A DNA stretch of 64,000 bases from Bacteroidota bacterium (GCA_018266775.1 JAFDZS010000012.1:1-64000); one strand, 5' to 3'; counted from the stretch's first letter, positions 17,977 to 28,038 are shown. A program made the numbers and translations. Notes: a model not told the origin generated them from the letters alone.

Positions 17977-19137
17977 TCAGCCTTCCACATTGGGAAAAAC
18001 AGGCAATGGTGTGCCCGCTGTTTCAGCTGCTGCAAAAGCATTGGCAAAATCAAGCGCTTCGCCAATTACATGGTGCATATCCATATAACGGTAAGTGGCC
18101 AGGCGGCCAAGGAAAGATATTTTTTCAGATTGTGTGGCTTCATTACGGTATTGCAATAGTATCGCTTTATCCTGCTCAAGTCTTTTGGGGTAATAAGGTA
18201 TATCGGTGGGTTCTGTTTCTTTACTGAATTCTTTGAAATAAACAGTTTGCTCATGCTTTTCCCACGGTGCAAAATGTTTGTGCTCGTGCACCCGGGTGTA
18301 AGGCACTGTATCATCGCAGTAATTGATCACCGGGTTTCCCTGGTAATCACCATTAGCTACATGTTTTTCAAAAGTTACTGTGCGGTAACCCAGGCGGCCA
18401 AATTTATAATTAAAAAAAGCATCAATGGGGCCGGTGTAAAAAATATGATCGTACGTATTGAACAGATCCGGGCTAAACTCAAATTTTGTATTCAGCGATA
18501 CCATGATGCTGTAACTGCCCAGCAGTTTTTCCACCAGTTCGGTATAACCGTTTACCGGTATGCCCTGGTAAGGATTGTTGTAATAATTATCATCATAATT
18601 GAAGCGTACGGGCAATCTTTTTAAAATGGATGCCGGCAGTTCAGATGGTTCGCAGCCCCATTGTTTTTTCGTATATCCGTAAAAGAAAGCTTTATATAAA
18701 TCTTTCCCGATAAATTTCATAGCCTGCTCTTCAAAAGATTTAGGTTCGTCAATGCTTTTATCGGCCTGGCCTTCTATAAAGGCCTTCGCTTCTGCAGGGC
18801 CAAAACTTTTATTAAAAAACTGGTTAATGGTGTGCAGGTTTACCGGCAATGAATAAATGGCGCCTTTGTGGTTGGCTTTTACGCGGTTAATAAATGGCTT
18901 AAACTCCACAAAACTGTTTACAAAATCCCAGATCTCTTTTTTATCGGTATTAAAAATATGCGGGCCGTATTCATGCACCATTACGCCGGTTTCAGCATCT
19001 CTTTTAGTGTGGCAGTTACCGCCAATATGGTTACGTTCGTCCCATATTTCAACGGTGCAATCTACCAGTTTGCATAGTTGATGCGCCAGTACGGCGCCTG
19101 AAAATCCTGCTCCAACTATTAAATACTTTTTACTCAT
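17977..19137 (-). CDS. glf: UDP-galactopyranose mutase
   Basis: This 386-aa flavoenzyme converts UDP-galactopyranose to UDP-galactofuranose. It has an N-terminal FAD motif (VGAGFSGAVLAHQL), the family motif HIGGNCHTKRD, and FFYGYTKKQWG near residue 150. The end region YRYMDMHHVIGEAL is typical for Glf. Length matches the family (360-390 aa). The 229-bp gap to the downstream GT2 gene (17748-17976) shows no gene. Confidence 0.96.
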   Translation of the reverse strand: MSKKYLIVGAGFSGAVLAHQLCKLVDCTVEIWDERNHIGGNCHTKRDAETGVMVHEYGPHIFNTDKKEIWDFVNSFVEFKPFINRVKANHKGAIYSLPVNLHTINQFFNKSFGPAEAKAFIEGQADKSIDEPKSFEEQAMKFIGKDLYKAFFYGYTKKQWGCEPSELPASILKRLPVRFNYDDNYYNNPYQGIPVNGYTELVEKLLGSYSIMVSLNTKFEFSPDLFNTYDHIFYTGPIDAFFNYKFGRLGYRTVTFEKHVANGDYQGNPVINYCDDTVPYTRVHEHKHFAPWEKHEQTVYFKEFSKETEPTDIPYYPKRLEQDKAILLQYRNEATQSEKISFLGRLATYRYMDMHHVIGEALDFANAFAAAETAGTPLPVFPNVEG

Positions 19138-19225
19138 TTTTAATTTACCGATTTACTTAAATTTTTTAATTAGATAAATGGCCTTCCCCTCATCTTATTC
19201 AGCAAAAAAACGGAGTGAAATAAAT

Positions 19226-19390
19226 CTACTCCCATTTATTTCTCATTTCCACTTGAATATCGATCGCATCTTTTTTAAGCTTAATTGAGCCACAGTATTT
19301 CATTACATTTACGCCACTCTTAGCTTTAAGCTTATTCTCAAGTATTCTCATCTCTTTTTTTGAAGCCCCTTTTTTTAAAATGAATACCAT
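19226..19390 (-). CDS. 54-aa small basic protein, antitoxin-like
   Basis: A 55-codon frame runs from ATG 19390-19388 to TAG 19228-19226, within the 332-bp gap between glf and a GT4 gene. It is Lys-rich, starting MVFILKKGASKKEM, with a distinctive second half KYCGSIKLKKDAIDIQ and an end MRNKWE. From memory, this pattern (LKKGAS...KYCG-I-L..D....Q..-R..W) recurs in small Bacteroidota proteins, sometimes next to PIN-type toxins. No toxin gene is visible beside it here. Function is unknown; the rest of the gap shows nothing. Confidence 0.65.
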   Translation of the reverse strand: MVFILKKGASKKEMRILENKLKAKSGVNVMKYCGSIKLKKDAIDIQVEMRNKWE

Positions 19391-19469
19391 AAAAATTTGA
19401 TGTCGATAAAATACAATTTTTTAACGCTTAAAATTGAAAGTAAAAATTGCATTGCAACTTGTTTCCATA

Positions 19470-20705
19470 TCAGCCCAATACTTTTTGATATACCGCTGCG
19501 TATGTAGCTACTGTTTTATCCAGGTCATAAAAATCTTTCGCCCCTTCCCTGATTGCTGCTGTGTTAAATACAGTAGCGGGATCCAGCATTTTATCCACCA
19601 CTACATTCATTGCCGCCACATCAAAGGTATCCAGTACAAAACCTGCCTTATATTTTTCAACAATTTCCTTTACATCACCCACACCGCTGTTGGCAATTAC
19701 CGGTATACCCAAAGCCATAATCTCCCCATGTTTGGTGGGTGACGAAGATAATTTGGAATAGCAGGGTTTTATAAAAAATAACGAATAAGTACTGAATGAC
19801 AACAACACAGGAACCTCATGCCGCTTGCCAAACTTCACTATAATTTTTTCCGGTGGTATACCAAATTCATTGGCCGCATTAATAATATCCTCGTGGTTGT
19901 TATTGGAGATGAATAAAAATTTTGCTTCGGGTTTTTTATCCAGCAGCACTTTGCAAAACTGCATCATTTCCCTGGTTAAATACCAACCGCCGATAGAGCC
20001 GAGATAACTGATAACAAAATCATTGTCCGAGAGGCCCAGTTCGCTTTTAAATGTATTTTTTAATGCAGGATTGATATGTGCCGGGTTAAATAATTCAAGG
20101 TCCACACTGCAGGGCACTACATCTATTTTTACCGGTTGTGGCACCGTTTTCCATTTCAATATTTCTTCTTTACCACGATAGGTTAAGCAGGTATTATAAT
20201 CTGCAATGCGGACACATTCGTCTTCCTTTTTCCTGAAAAAATGATAGACCCTTTTGTATAAAAAATTATCCAGGTTCCACATACCACCATCCACTCTTTC
20301 ATCTGCCCAAAAACCACGGATGTCGTTCATGAACTTTATGCCCAGTTTCTTTTTTAAGTACAATGCCACCAGTTGTGGCAAACCCGGCCTTGTATGCACC
20401 ATGGCAAATGGATTGTTGCGGTGCAATTTTTTTGCCGTTTGTTTCAGCATGTAATAATCATACATGGAAGACAATACCGGCGGATTTTTATGATAGGGAA
20501 TTGACACCCATGTTATGGGGTAAGGTGCTATTAATTGCTGCACATATTCTTTATGGGTAGCATACTTGGCTGGCTTATCACAGCTTAGTATAGTAAATGT
20601 GTACCCGCTTTTGGTGAGCCCGGCAAGATAGGGTATTACCTGGCTCTGCCCCAGCGGGTCAGTCATACCATCGTAAGAAATAAAAAGTACATGTTTGTTG
20701 CTCAC
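19470..20705 (-). CDS. GT4-type glycosyltransferase
   Basis: This 411-aa GT-B enzyme probably starts at GTG (20705), two bases after the stop of the upstream GT gene. The N-terminal half has FISYDGMTDPLGQSQVIPYL, typical of a group of Bacteroidota GT4 enzymes. The C-terminal half carries SSSPTKHGEIMALGIPVIANSGVGD, the donor-binding E-x7-type region. Donor and acceptor cannot be told. It is co-transcribed with the gene at 20708-21781. Confidence 0.85.
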   Translation of the reverse strand: MSNKHVLFISYDGMTDPLGQSQVIPYLAGLTKSGYTFTILSCDKPAKYATHKEYVQQLIAPYPITWVSIPYHKNPPVLSSMYDYYMLKQTAKKLHRNNPFAMVHTRPGLPQLVALYLKKKLGIKFMNDIRGFWADERVDGGMWNLDNFLYKRVYHFFRKKEDECVRIADYNTCLTYRGKEEILKWKTVPQPVKIDVVPCSVDLELFNPAHINPALKNTFKSELGLSDNDFVISYLGSIGGWYLTREMMQFCKVLLDKKPEAKFLFISNNNHEDIINAANEFGIPPEKIIVKFGKRHEVPVLLSFSTYSLFFIKPCYSKLSSSPTKHGEIMALGIPVIANSGVGDVKEIVEKYKAGFVLDTFDVAAMNVVVDKMLDPATVFNTAAIREGAKDFYDLDKTVATYAAVYQKVLG

Positions 20706-20707
20706 CG

Positions 20708-21781
20708 TTATGAATTTAATGCGTCAAGATAAATCTGGCGCAAATTGCGGATATTATGTGTTAATGTAAAATTTTGCAGTACTCTTTCTTTTGCAGCGAC
20801 TGCATTATTTTGCAGTTGTACCGTGTCTGCAGCCAGTTGCTGTAATTGTGTTACAAAATCAGCGGGATCTTTCAAGCTGAAATAACGGGCCGTATCGGCA
20901 CATTCTTCCCTGAAAGATTGTATATCGCTCAACAACATGGGTATGCCCATTGCCATCGCTTCCAGCACACTCAGCGAAAAACCTTCAAATAAAGATGCCA
21001 TTACAAAAAGGTTGTATTGTGGTATGCGTTTTTCTATATCAGCAACATTGCCTTTTAGTATAACATTAGCGCCGGTACTTTTAATTTGTTCTTCCAGCAA
21101 TGGCCGCTTATCTCCTTCGCCATAAATATGCAGTTCAAAAGGCTGGCCTTTTAATAATGCAAATGCATGGATCAAATACTGGTGATTTTTTTGTTCCCGC
21201 AATGCACCAACAGTAATCAGCCGGAAAACGGAAGAAGGTTCTTTTGCAACCGTAGCAACAGTATTGAACCGGGCCACATCAACAAAAGTGTATAATACAT
21301 AAGCCTTCCACGGTTTTTGCTTCAAAAAAGCAAAGTACTCATCCATAGCACCTTTGGCCACTACTATAATAATACTTTTCCTGAACCGGTAAGTCCACTT
21401 ATCAATCAGCCTGATGTACCAGTACGTGTACTCAACAGCGGTATTTACAAAAATATGTATGGTGGTAAGTAAGGGTATGCGGCTTGGTACAGATAATCTT
21501 GCCAATACGGTTGGCCAGAATAAATGCGTATGTACCAAATCAGGCTTTTCTTTTTTTACCAGTTTACGGAATTTAAAAATGCCCAGTGGTATTTGAAAGA
21601 TAGAAGTAAAGTTGAAGCAGATATATTTATCGCACTGTAACTCATCTTTAAAAAGATGCAGGGGAAACAGTGTGACCAACACATGCTCATACTCCGGCAA
21701 TTCTTTGATCGTCCGTACCAGCATGGTTTCTGCACCGCCACGGCCCAAATCATAAATAAAATGGATGATTTTCTTTTTCAA
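20708..21781 (-). CDS. GT4 glycosyltransferase
   Basis: This 357-aa GT-B enzyme starts at TTG (21781), giving the typical beginning KKIIHFIYDLGRGGAETMLVRT. HTHLFWPTVLARL is the acceptor-side motif, and LFEGFSLSVLEAMAMGIPMLLS near residue 265 is the donor-binding motif. It sits in a run of same-strand genes (FkbM, GT4, GT4), with 2 bp to the next gene. The linkage made is unknown. Confidence 0.88.
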   Translation of the reverse strand: MKKKIIHFIYDLGRGGAETMLVRTIKELPEYEHVLVTLFPLHLFKDELQCDKYICFNFTSIFQIPLGIFKFRKLVKKEKPDLVHTHLFWPTVLARLSVPSRIPLLTTIHIFVNTAVEYTYWYIRLIDKWTYRFRKSIIIVVAKGAMDEYFAFLKQKPWKAYVLYTFVDVARFNTVATVAKEPSSVFRLITVGALREQKNHQYLIHAFALLKGQPFELHIYGEGDKRPLLEEQIKSTGANVILKGNVADIEKRIPQYNLFVMASLFEGFSLSVLEAMAMGIPMLLSDIQSFREECADTARYFSLKDPADFVTQLQQLAADTVQLQNNAVAAKERVLQNFTLTHNIRNLRQIYLDALNS

Positions 21782-21813
21782 CTTTTCCTGTTGTGTGTTA
21801 GAAAAGCAGCCTG

Positions 21814-22578
21814 TTATGCAGGCACAATATGCAGGTCTATTAATTCAGTATTGGCACAAAATGCGTCTTTTGAAATGGGTGCATCATTATAGCTGATGCT
21901 GTAATTCAGTTTCAGGATATAATCGTAAATATCTTCCAGCTTATCACCTTTTGCTTTTATCGGTGTGGGGTGAATGGCGAGTATGCATGCAGGTTTTAAA
22001 TTCAAAAAGGTGTTGGTGCCTCCGCGTAACGTATCGTACTCTGCACCTTCCACATCAATCTTTATAAAATTTACAGCAGTTAATTTTTTTTGTGCTACAA
22101 AATTATCAATGGTATTCATGTCTACCTCAATGCCTTTCAGCTTACGGTCATCCAGGTATTCCACCAGGCTGTTGCTGTTATCAATTTTATCTTCAGAAAC
22201 ATAAAAAGTGATCTTGCCCACTTCGTTAGACATGGCCTGCTGTACCGGTTCAATCACATTTCCTTTGTGATTGATGCGGATGGTTTTCTGCAGCATTTCC
22301 GTTGTGGTGGGTGAAGGTTCAAACGCAAATACTTTTCCAGTATCTCCTGTAATTTGAGATGAGATCACACTGAACAAACCAATATGTGCACCAATATCCA
22401 ACACTACTCCGCCCTGTTTGGTTTGTGCTTTTAAAAAAGCATAATTTTCTTTCTCATAGTCTGATGGAAAATAATTGATAAAACGTGTGGGAATTTTTAC
22501 AGGGAAGCCGTTAAATTTTTTCTTCAGCCCTGTGCCCAGCGTAAACAGGTCTATGATCTTGTAAACAAGTTCTTTCAT
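21814..22578 (-). CDS. FkbM family methyltransferase (1 of 3)
   Basis: This 254-aa SAM-dependent methyltransferase has motif I VVLDIGAHIGLFSV near residue 58. It also has the FkbM signature FIKIDVEGAEYDTLRG near residue 170. FkbM enzymes methylate hydroxyl groups, often on sugars in polysaccharide loci. The neighbours are glycosyltransferases, so O-methylation of a glycan residue is likely. Related but distinct copies are at 40637-41500 and 50153-50926. Confidence 0.88.
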   Translation of the reverse strand: MKELVYKIIDLFTLGTGLKKKFNGFPVKIPTRFINYFPSDYEKENYAFLKAQTKQGGVVLDIGAHIGLFSVISSQITGDTGKVFAFEPSPTTTEMLQKTIRINHKGNVIEPVQQAMSNEVGKITFYVSEDKIDNSNSLVEYLDDRKLKGIEVDMNTIDNFVAQKKLTAVNFIKIDVEGAEYDTLRGGTNTFLNLKPACILAIHPTPIKAKGDKLEDIYDYILKLNYSISYNDAPISKDAFCANTELIDLHIVPA

Positions 22579-22663
22579 TAGTTTGGGGGTGCTTTTAGTA
22601 AAAAGAATGTTCTAAAGTTATGCTAAAACGCTTGATGAAAATCAAAATTGCACAATCAAAAAA

Positions 22664-23620
22664 TTAATTGATTGAAAATGGCAGCCTGTCTTTCGGCATG
22701 TACTGCATCAGGTAACGCAGATAATGTTTTACTGCAAATTTGATGCGGTAGGTTAAGGAATGTAAACCAACAAAATATTTTCTTACACCTTCATCTTCTT
22801 TTAATGGTATCGCCGTTACTGCAATGCTTTCGGCCAATGGTTCTTCTCTTGTAAAGCGCTCATCGGGCCTGCAGTTGGTGCCGCTGCCATCGTGGCCAAT
22901 ATTATCCACCAAAGATTTTTTTGGGTAAAGGCACAACCCGTCGTTCAAAAACACAATGGAATGCCATATCGTATTCCAGCTGAATTGTTTTTTGGCCACC
23001 GCCTTCAGACCCCAGAAAAATTCAAACGTACCATCCATATTCAGTTTCTTGATATTGCCTTTTGCAGCAATGGCTTTTTTTACGGCTAATGCATCGGTGG
23101 TATATTTATCCCAGGCCCGCTTCCAGGTGCCCCAGCCCCATGTGGTGGTATGATAAAAAAAGTAAGTGGAGGACGGCACTTTATCTACTGCTGTTTGCAG
23201 GTCGGGCCGGGTGTAAGCGCTTACATGCATTACCCGTTCATTGTCTTCATAAAGATCCAGTGCATCATTCATATACTTTAAAAATCCCGTAGAAAGTATA
23301 CCGTCATCTTCCAGTGCAATAATTTTTCCAAACTGGTTTACAATTTGGGTAATGCCGTCAATATTGGCTTTGAACATGCCTTTGTTTTTTTCAGATGCAT
23401 AGATAGTAACTTCTTTACACCATTGTTTTTCGGCTGCAATTTTCCGCACTTCTTCTATGGCCGCAATAGTGGTTGCGCTGGCACCCGGTTTGGGGCCATC
23501 TATAAAAATAAAAAGGGATGATTGATCGGCTAATTGATTTTTGCTAAGCGATTCCAGTGCCTGGCGGGTATGCTCAGGCCGGTTATACGCAAAGAATGCG
23601 ATGGGAGCTAAGGTTTTCAA
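22664..23620 (-). CDS. GT2-like glycosyltransferase
   Basis: This 318-aa GT-A enzyme starts at TTG (23620), giving KTLAPIAFFAYNRPEHTRQALESL. IIALEDDGILSTGFLKYMN near residue 100 is the metal-binding acidic motif (EDD). The segment TTWGWGTWKRAWDKY is typical of a Bacteroidota group of sugar transferases acting on unusual acceptors. It is the first transferase after the flippase gene in transcription order. Substrates are unknown. Confidence 0.8.
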   Translation of the reverse strand: MKTLAPIAFFAYNRPEHTRQALESLSKNQLADQSSLFIFIDGPKPGASATTIAAIEEVRKIAAEKQWCKEVTIYASEKNKGMFKANIDGITQIVNQFGKIIALEDDGILSTGFLKYMNDALDLYEDNERVMHVSAYTRPDLQTAVDKVPSSTYFFYHTTTWGWGTWKRAWDKYTTDALAVKKAIAAKGNIKKLNMDGTFEFFWGLKAVAKKQFSWNTIWHSIVFLNDGLCLYPKKSLVDNIGHDGSGTNCRPDERFTREEPLAESIAVTAIPLKEDEGVRKYFVGLHSLTYRIKFAVKHYLRYLMQYMPKDRLPFSIN

Positions 23621-23668
23621 GATTGTGTAAGGTTTTAGGTGGTTTTAAGATAGGTTTATTTGTTCTGG

Positions 23669-24961
23669 TCAGGTCATGTTTTCAGGGGTTAATGTTTTTA
23701 TAATCAATTTCCGGGCAAATATAATAATGAGTGCGCTGAAGATTACAGTATTGATAAGGCTCGACAATGCATCGCCCAGTATGCTGAAATATTTTACCAT
23801 CAGCAGGTTCACCGTTGCAGAACAAATCAGCGATATGAGTGCAATGGTAAGAATCTTTCTTTTTTCTTTATGGTATAATAAAAACAGGAAGATGAAATAA
23901 TTCAATCCCCATAAATAAGATGCAGATGCAGTAATGAGGAAATATTTTACACCGCCCAGGTACACTTTATCTATTGCAAAATTGTACGCTATTAATACCA
24001 CCAGCACACAGGCCATTGATAACCCGGTGAGTAATAAAAAATACCTGAAGAAATCTTTTTTTACTGTTTGAATGGTGGCCCTGCCACTGCTGATAGACTG
24101 GTACAAATTGGGCTGTGCGTATAACAACACGCTTTGCGATACCACACCAATCATGGAACCCAATACACATGCTATGGAATAAATACCCAGCCGATGTTTA
24201 TCTACATCGAACATAGCCAGGAATAACTTATTGGAATTGCCCAGCATAAATACGCATAACTGGAATACTAAAATGGGGACACCATATTTTAGTTCTTCAA
24301 TAAAATGCGATTTCCTGAACTGGAAATTGATGTATTTATTTTTGATGTAGTACGACAATGCAAACAGGTTTACGCCCAGCAGCGAAATCCCGATGCCCCA
24401 AACCCTGCCCGTCCAGCCAGATAAAAAGAAAACGATCAGCACCACAGAAACGGCATATTCTGTTACCGAACGTGACATGCCCACGGCTGCAAAACGGTTG
24501 ACTTCATTGCGGTTTCTGATTAATGCCACCAATTGCTCGCCTGAAAAAACTAAAAATGCCAGTGCAGGAATAATATAAATAAATGAAGTTTGAAAGCCGA
24601 ATTTATGTTCCAGCGTATCGCGGAATAAAAAGAATACGATACCGGCAATGATGGAGATGATGAACGATAGAATGAAACTGCTGGTAAAGGAAGCCGCAAA
24701 TTCATCTTTTGGTTTTTTATAGAAATCTGCGGTGGAAGATTGTATCATACCTAGCGATACAAACGGCGCCAGCAATGCCATATTACTGGAAAAAATGCTG
24801 AGCATACCATTATCTGCCGGTGATAAAAATTTGGGGTTGGTAAAAATGGGAATAAGGATGAACGAAACGCCTTTGGCAAAAAAATTGGTGAATGTATACA
24901 CCCCTACCGACTTTAGTGCCGGATTTTTTAGCCCAAACCTGATCTGGCTGGCGAATGACAT
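23669..24961 (-). CDS. Wzx-like oligosaccharide flippase, block A
   Basis: This 430-aa protein has about twelve to fourteen hydrophobic helices and the MOP-superfamily opening VYTFTNFFAKGVSFILIPIFT. It resembles the polysaccharide translocases that flip lipid-linked oligosaccharides across the inner membrane. It lies 43 bp after asnB and before the glycosyltransferases. A second flippase is at 41551-42846, so two glycan assembly lines may exist. Confidence 0.87.
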   Translation of the reverse strand: MSFASQIRFGLKNPALKSVGVYTFTNFFAKGVSFILIPIFTNPKFLSPADNGMLSIFSSNMALLAPFVSLGMIQSSTADFYKKPKDEFAASFTSSFILSFIISIIAGIVFFLFRDTLEHKFGFQTSFIYIIPALAFLVFSGEQLVALIRNRNEVNRFAAVGMSRSVTEYAVSVVLIVFFLSGWTGRVWGIGISLLGVNLFALSYYIKNKYINFQFRKSHFIEELKYGVPILVFQLCVFMLGNSNKLFLAMFDVDKHRLGIYSIACVLGSMIGVVSQSVLLYAQPNLYQSISSGRATIQTVKKDFFRYFLLLTGLSMACVLVVLIAYNFAIDKVYLGGVKYFLITASASYLWGLNYFIFLFLLYHKEKRKILTIALISLICSATVNLLMVKYFSILGDALSSLINTVIFSALIIIFARKLIIKTLTPENMT

Positions 24962-25004
24962 AGTTGTTTAGTGCTTTGGTTTTTAATAGGAAAGGTGGAA
25001 GTGT

Positions 25005-26915
25005 TTAATTGTTATTGATCCACTTATCATACCACATCTGGAACATTAAGAGATACCAGATCTTTTCCGCCCTTTCAATTTTACCCTGGTAGAACGATTT
25101 TTTTATCCTTTGTATTATGTCATTATTGAAAATATCCTGCTTTTGAATGAAACTTTCATCAAAATAGCGGTCAACAAATGGTTTTAGTTCGTTTTGCAAC
25201 CAGGATGAGATGGGGATACCAAAGCCCATTTTCGGCCTGTCCATCATTTCTTTGGGTATGTATTTATGTACTATTTCCTTGACAATGAACTTTTTATTGC
25301 CATTATTGTATTTATACTCCATCGGCAACTGAGCGGCCCATTCAATTACACGATGATCAAGGAAGGGTTCCCTTCCTTCCAGGCTCACGCACATACCGGC
25401 ACGGTCTACCTTTTGCAGAATATCATCCAGCAAATACGTTTGGTAATCCACCGCCATCATATAAGAAAGAATGGAGTAATTATTTTTACCCAGTTCCTTG
25501 CTGTCGAAAGCTGTTGCCAGTTCATCTATTTTTCCTTTAAACAGTTCCCTGATGGCGTTGTCATCCATTTGCTGGGTCAGGCTCATCAGTATATTTTTCT
25601 CTGAAGGATTCTTCAGCAGCATCTTTAATTTTTCATATCGGCTGTGAAAAAGGTATTTTTTATTCAGCACCGGGATGGAATTGGCCGGCACAATATCCAT
25701 AATGCCCGCAGCCGTTTTACGGAATAACCCTGGTATGGCCTGGATTTTTTTGCCATATTTGGTTACATAATCGTAGCGGTTATAGCCGGCAAATATTTCG
25801 TCACCTGCATCGGCAGATAAGGCTACGGTAACCCTTTTGCGTGCAATGCGGCTTACCAGCGTTGTGGGTATGGCACTGCTGTCGGCAAAGGGTTCATCGT
25901 AATAAAAAGGCAAATCAGGTACAATTTCCAGCGCCTCTTTTTCAGTGCAGTAATACTCTGTATGGTCGGTACCCAAATGTGCAGCAATATCTTTTGCATA
26001 GGGCGCTTCATTCAAACCCGCATCGGGCACACCAATAGTAAAGGTTTTTATTTTCTCCGTATTGTTGCGTTGCAGCAGTGCGGTTACACAACTGCTGTCG
26101 TACCCGCTGCTTAAAAAAACGCCAACCGGCACATCACTTACCATACGGTATTGAAAGGCGCTGGTGAGCAGTTTTTCTGTTTCTGCAATGGCATCCGGCA
26201 AATCAATTTTTAATGTGGGTTTGTTGTAGGCATCATATACATTCCAGTATTGTGTATCCTGCAGTTGCCTGGTTGGTATATCCAGCTCAAGAAAATGCCC
26301 TGGCTTTAATTTGTAGGTATGATTGAAAATGCAATGCGGTGTGGGTACATAACCGTATTGCATGTAGGCTGCAGCTGCATCGGTATTAATATCTTTTACA
26401 AAAGATGGGTGCTGCATAATGGCTTTCAATTCCGATGCAAATAATAGCAACCCATCTTTCCAGTAATAAAAAAATGGTTTTACGCCTGCCCTGTCGCGAC
26501 AGGCAAACAGTTTTTGCTTTTGTTCATCATAAATGACAAAAGCAAACATGCCAATGAATTTCTGCAGTGCGGCGCTGCCCCATTCTGCGTATGAATGCAG
26601 GATCACTTCTGTATCGCTGTGTCCGTTAAACTGGTGGCCTTTGGCTTCCAGCTCAGCTTTTATTTCAGCATAGTTATATACTTCCCCGTTAAATGTAATA
26701 TGGCACGATTGATAGGTTTGCGGCTGGCTTCCGGCAGATGACAGATCGATAATACTGAGGCGGCGGTGGCCCAGCCCAACCCTGGCAGTTGCGGCATCGT
26801 AAAAGCCATACCCTTCACCGTCGGGACCACGGTGCACCATCGTACGGTTCATTTTTTCTAAAATGCTGTTGTCTGTCTTTCGGTTAAAATCGGCAAAGCC
26901 GGAAATACCACACAT
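25005..26915 (-). CDS. asnB: Asparagine synthase (glutamine-hydrolysing)
   Basis: This 636-aa enzyme has an N-terminal glutamine amidotransferase domain. I chose the ATG at 26915 so that the catalytic Cys2 (MCGISGF) becomes the N-terminal residue; the frame is open two codons further. The C-terminal synthetase domain has the PP-loop SSGYDSS near residue 260 and GREPFLDHRV. Such enzymes amidate Asp or, in surface-glycan loci, other carboxyl groups. First gene of a minus-strand unit that includes the flippase; a good promoter lies upstream. Confidence 0.92.
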   Translation of the reverse strand: MCGISGFADFNRKTDNSILEKMNRTMVHRGPDGEGYGFYDAATARVGLGHRRLSIIDLSSAGSQPQTYQSCHITFNGEVYNYAEIKAELEAKGHQFNGHSDTEVILHSYAEWGSAALQKFIGMFAFVIYDEQKQKLFACRDRAGVKPFFYYWKDGLLLFASELKAIMQHPSFVKDINTDAAAAYMQYGYVPTPHCIFNHTYKLKPGHFLELDIPTRQLQDTQYWNVYDAYNKPTLKIDLPDAIAETEKLLTSAFQYRMVSDVPVGVFLSSGYDSSCVTALLQRNNTEKIKTFTIGVPDAGLNEAPYAKDIAAHLGTDHTEYYCTEKEALEIVPDLPFYYDEPFADSSAIPTTLVSRIARKRVTVALSADAGDEIFAGYNRYDYVTKYGKKIQAIPGLFRKTAAGIMDIVPANSIPVLNKKYLFHSRYEKLKMLLKNPSEKNILMSLTQQMDDNAIRELFKGKIDELATAFDSKELGKNNYSILSYMMAVDYQTYLLDDILQKVDRAGMCVSLEGREPFLDHRVIEWAAQLPMEYKYNNGNKKFIVKEIVHKYIPKEMMDRPKMGFGIPISSWLQNELKPFVDRYFDESFIQKQDIFNNDIIQRIKKSFYQGKIERAEKIWYLLMFQMWYDKWINNN

Positions 26916-26948
26916 GGGCAATTAATTTTGGGGGTAAATATTACTGTA

Positions 26949-26976
26949 CAAAGTTAAGACCGGTTTAGTTACCAAA
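26949..26976 (-). promoter_or_regulatory. Bacteroidota-type promoter before asnB
   Basis: The minus strand has TTTG (26976-26973), 16 bp, then TAACTTTG (26956-26949), matching the TTTG / TAnnTTTG pattern. The predicted start is about 25-30 nt before the asnB ATG. The deacetylase gene diverges on the other side (27051). Confidence 0.6.
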
Positions 26977-27050
26977 CGTTGCTCTGTATTCTAATCCATT
27001 TAAAATAAAACATTTAATTTCACAGTATCTGCCCGACGGGCTGCACTGCA

Positions 27051-28025
27051 ATGAATACAACTAACGACAAAGGGGCATTGATTATTTCTTTAGATTTTGA
27101 ATTATTCTGGGGGGTATGGGATGTGACCACCAAAGAGCGGTATGGCGATCATATTTTGGGCGTGAAGAAAGTAATGCCGGGTTTGATTGATCTTTTTGCC
27201 CGTTACGATTGCAAAGCTACTTTTGCCACTGTAGGCTTTTTATTTGCAAAAGATAAAGAGGAACTAATGAAATATTGCCCGGGTAATATTCCCTCTTACT
27301 CCAACGATAGTTATAATGTATACCATCGCGAAGTACCCAATATTGGCCATAACGAAATAGACGACCCTTATCATTTTGGTTTCAGCCTGCTGGAAATGCT
27401 GAAAGCCACACCGCACGAGATCTGTACCCATACCTTTTCTCATTATTATTGCCTGGAAGAAGGGCAGACTGCTGATGAGTTTGAAGCTGATACTGCTGCC
27501 GCTATACGAATTGCGGCTGCCAATAACATTTCGTTGTCTTCCATAGTTTTTCCCCGCAACCAGGTTAATGAAGAGTATCTGCCCATGTTGTACCAAAAAG
27601 GAATTCGTATTTACAGGGGCAACCCTACTTCGTGGATTTACAAGCCCCGGAAATATGCGGCAGAGGTTCCGTTCATCAGGTTATGCAGGCTGCTGGATGT
27701 ATACCTGCCGATATCCGGTTATAATACCCATAAAATAGGTAAAGAAGAAGGAGAACCGGTAAACATACCTGCCAGCCGTTTTTTAAAACCGTACAATCCT
27801 AAAATGGCCTGGTTGGAAAAATTAAAACTCAGCCGTATTTTGAATGAAATGACCCGGGCGGCACAACAAAAGGAGATGTATCATTTATGGTGGCACCCGC
27901 ATAATTTTGGTATGCACACTGAAGCCAATATGAACAACCTGGCTAAAATACTGGAGCATTATAAACTATTGCAGCAAAAATATGGCTTTGCCAATTACAC
28001 CATGAAGGAAGCAGGAAATTTATAA
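27051..28025 (+). CDS. Polysaccharide deacetylase (NodB-like)
   Basis: This 324-aa protein has the NodB-fold metal site. SLDFELFWG near residue 13 gives the Asp-x-Glu, and HTFSH near residue 125 gives His-x3-His. FPRNQ near 165 is a further conserved motif. There is no signal peptide, so it acts in the cytoplasm, most likely on a lipid-linked or nucleotide-linked N-acetyl sugar. Its neighbour 50 bp downstream is a formyltransferase-like enzyme that could act on the freed amine. Confidence 0.87.
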   Translation: MNTTNDKGALIISLDFELFWGVWDVTTKERYGDHILGVKKVMPGLIDLFARYDCKATFATVGFLFAKDKEELMKYCPGNIPSYSNDSYNVYHREVPNIGHNEIDDPYHFGFSLLEMLKATPHEICTHTFSHYYCLEEGQTADEFEADTAAAIRIAAANNISLSSIVFPRNQVNEEYLPMLYQKGIRIYRGNPTSWIYKPRKYAAEVPFIRLCRLLDVYLPISGYNTHKIGKEEGEPVNIPASRFLKPYNPKMAWLEKLKLSRILNEMTRAAQQKEMYHLWWHPHNFGMHTEANMNNLAKILEHYKLLQQKYGFANYTMKEAGNL

Positions 28026-28038
28026 TTCTGTATAAGAT

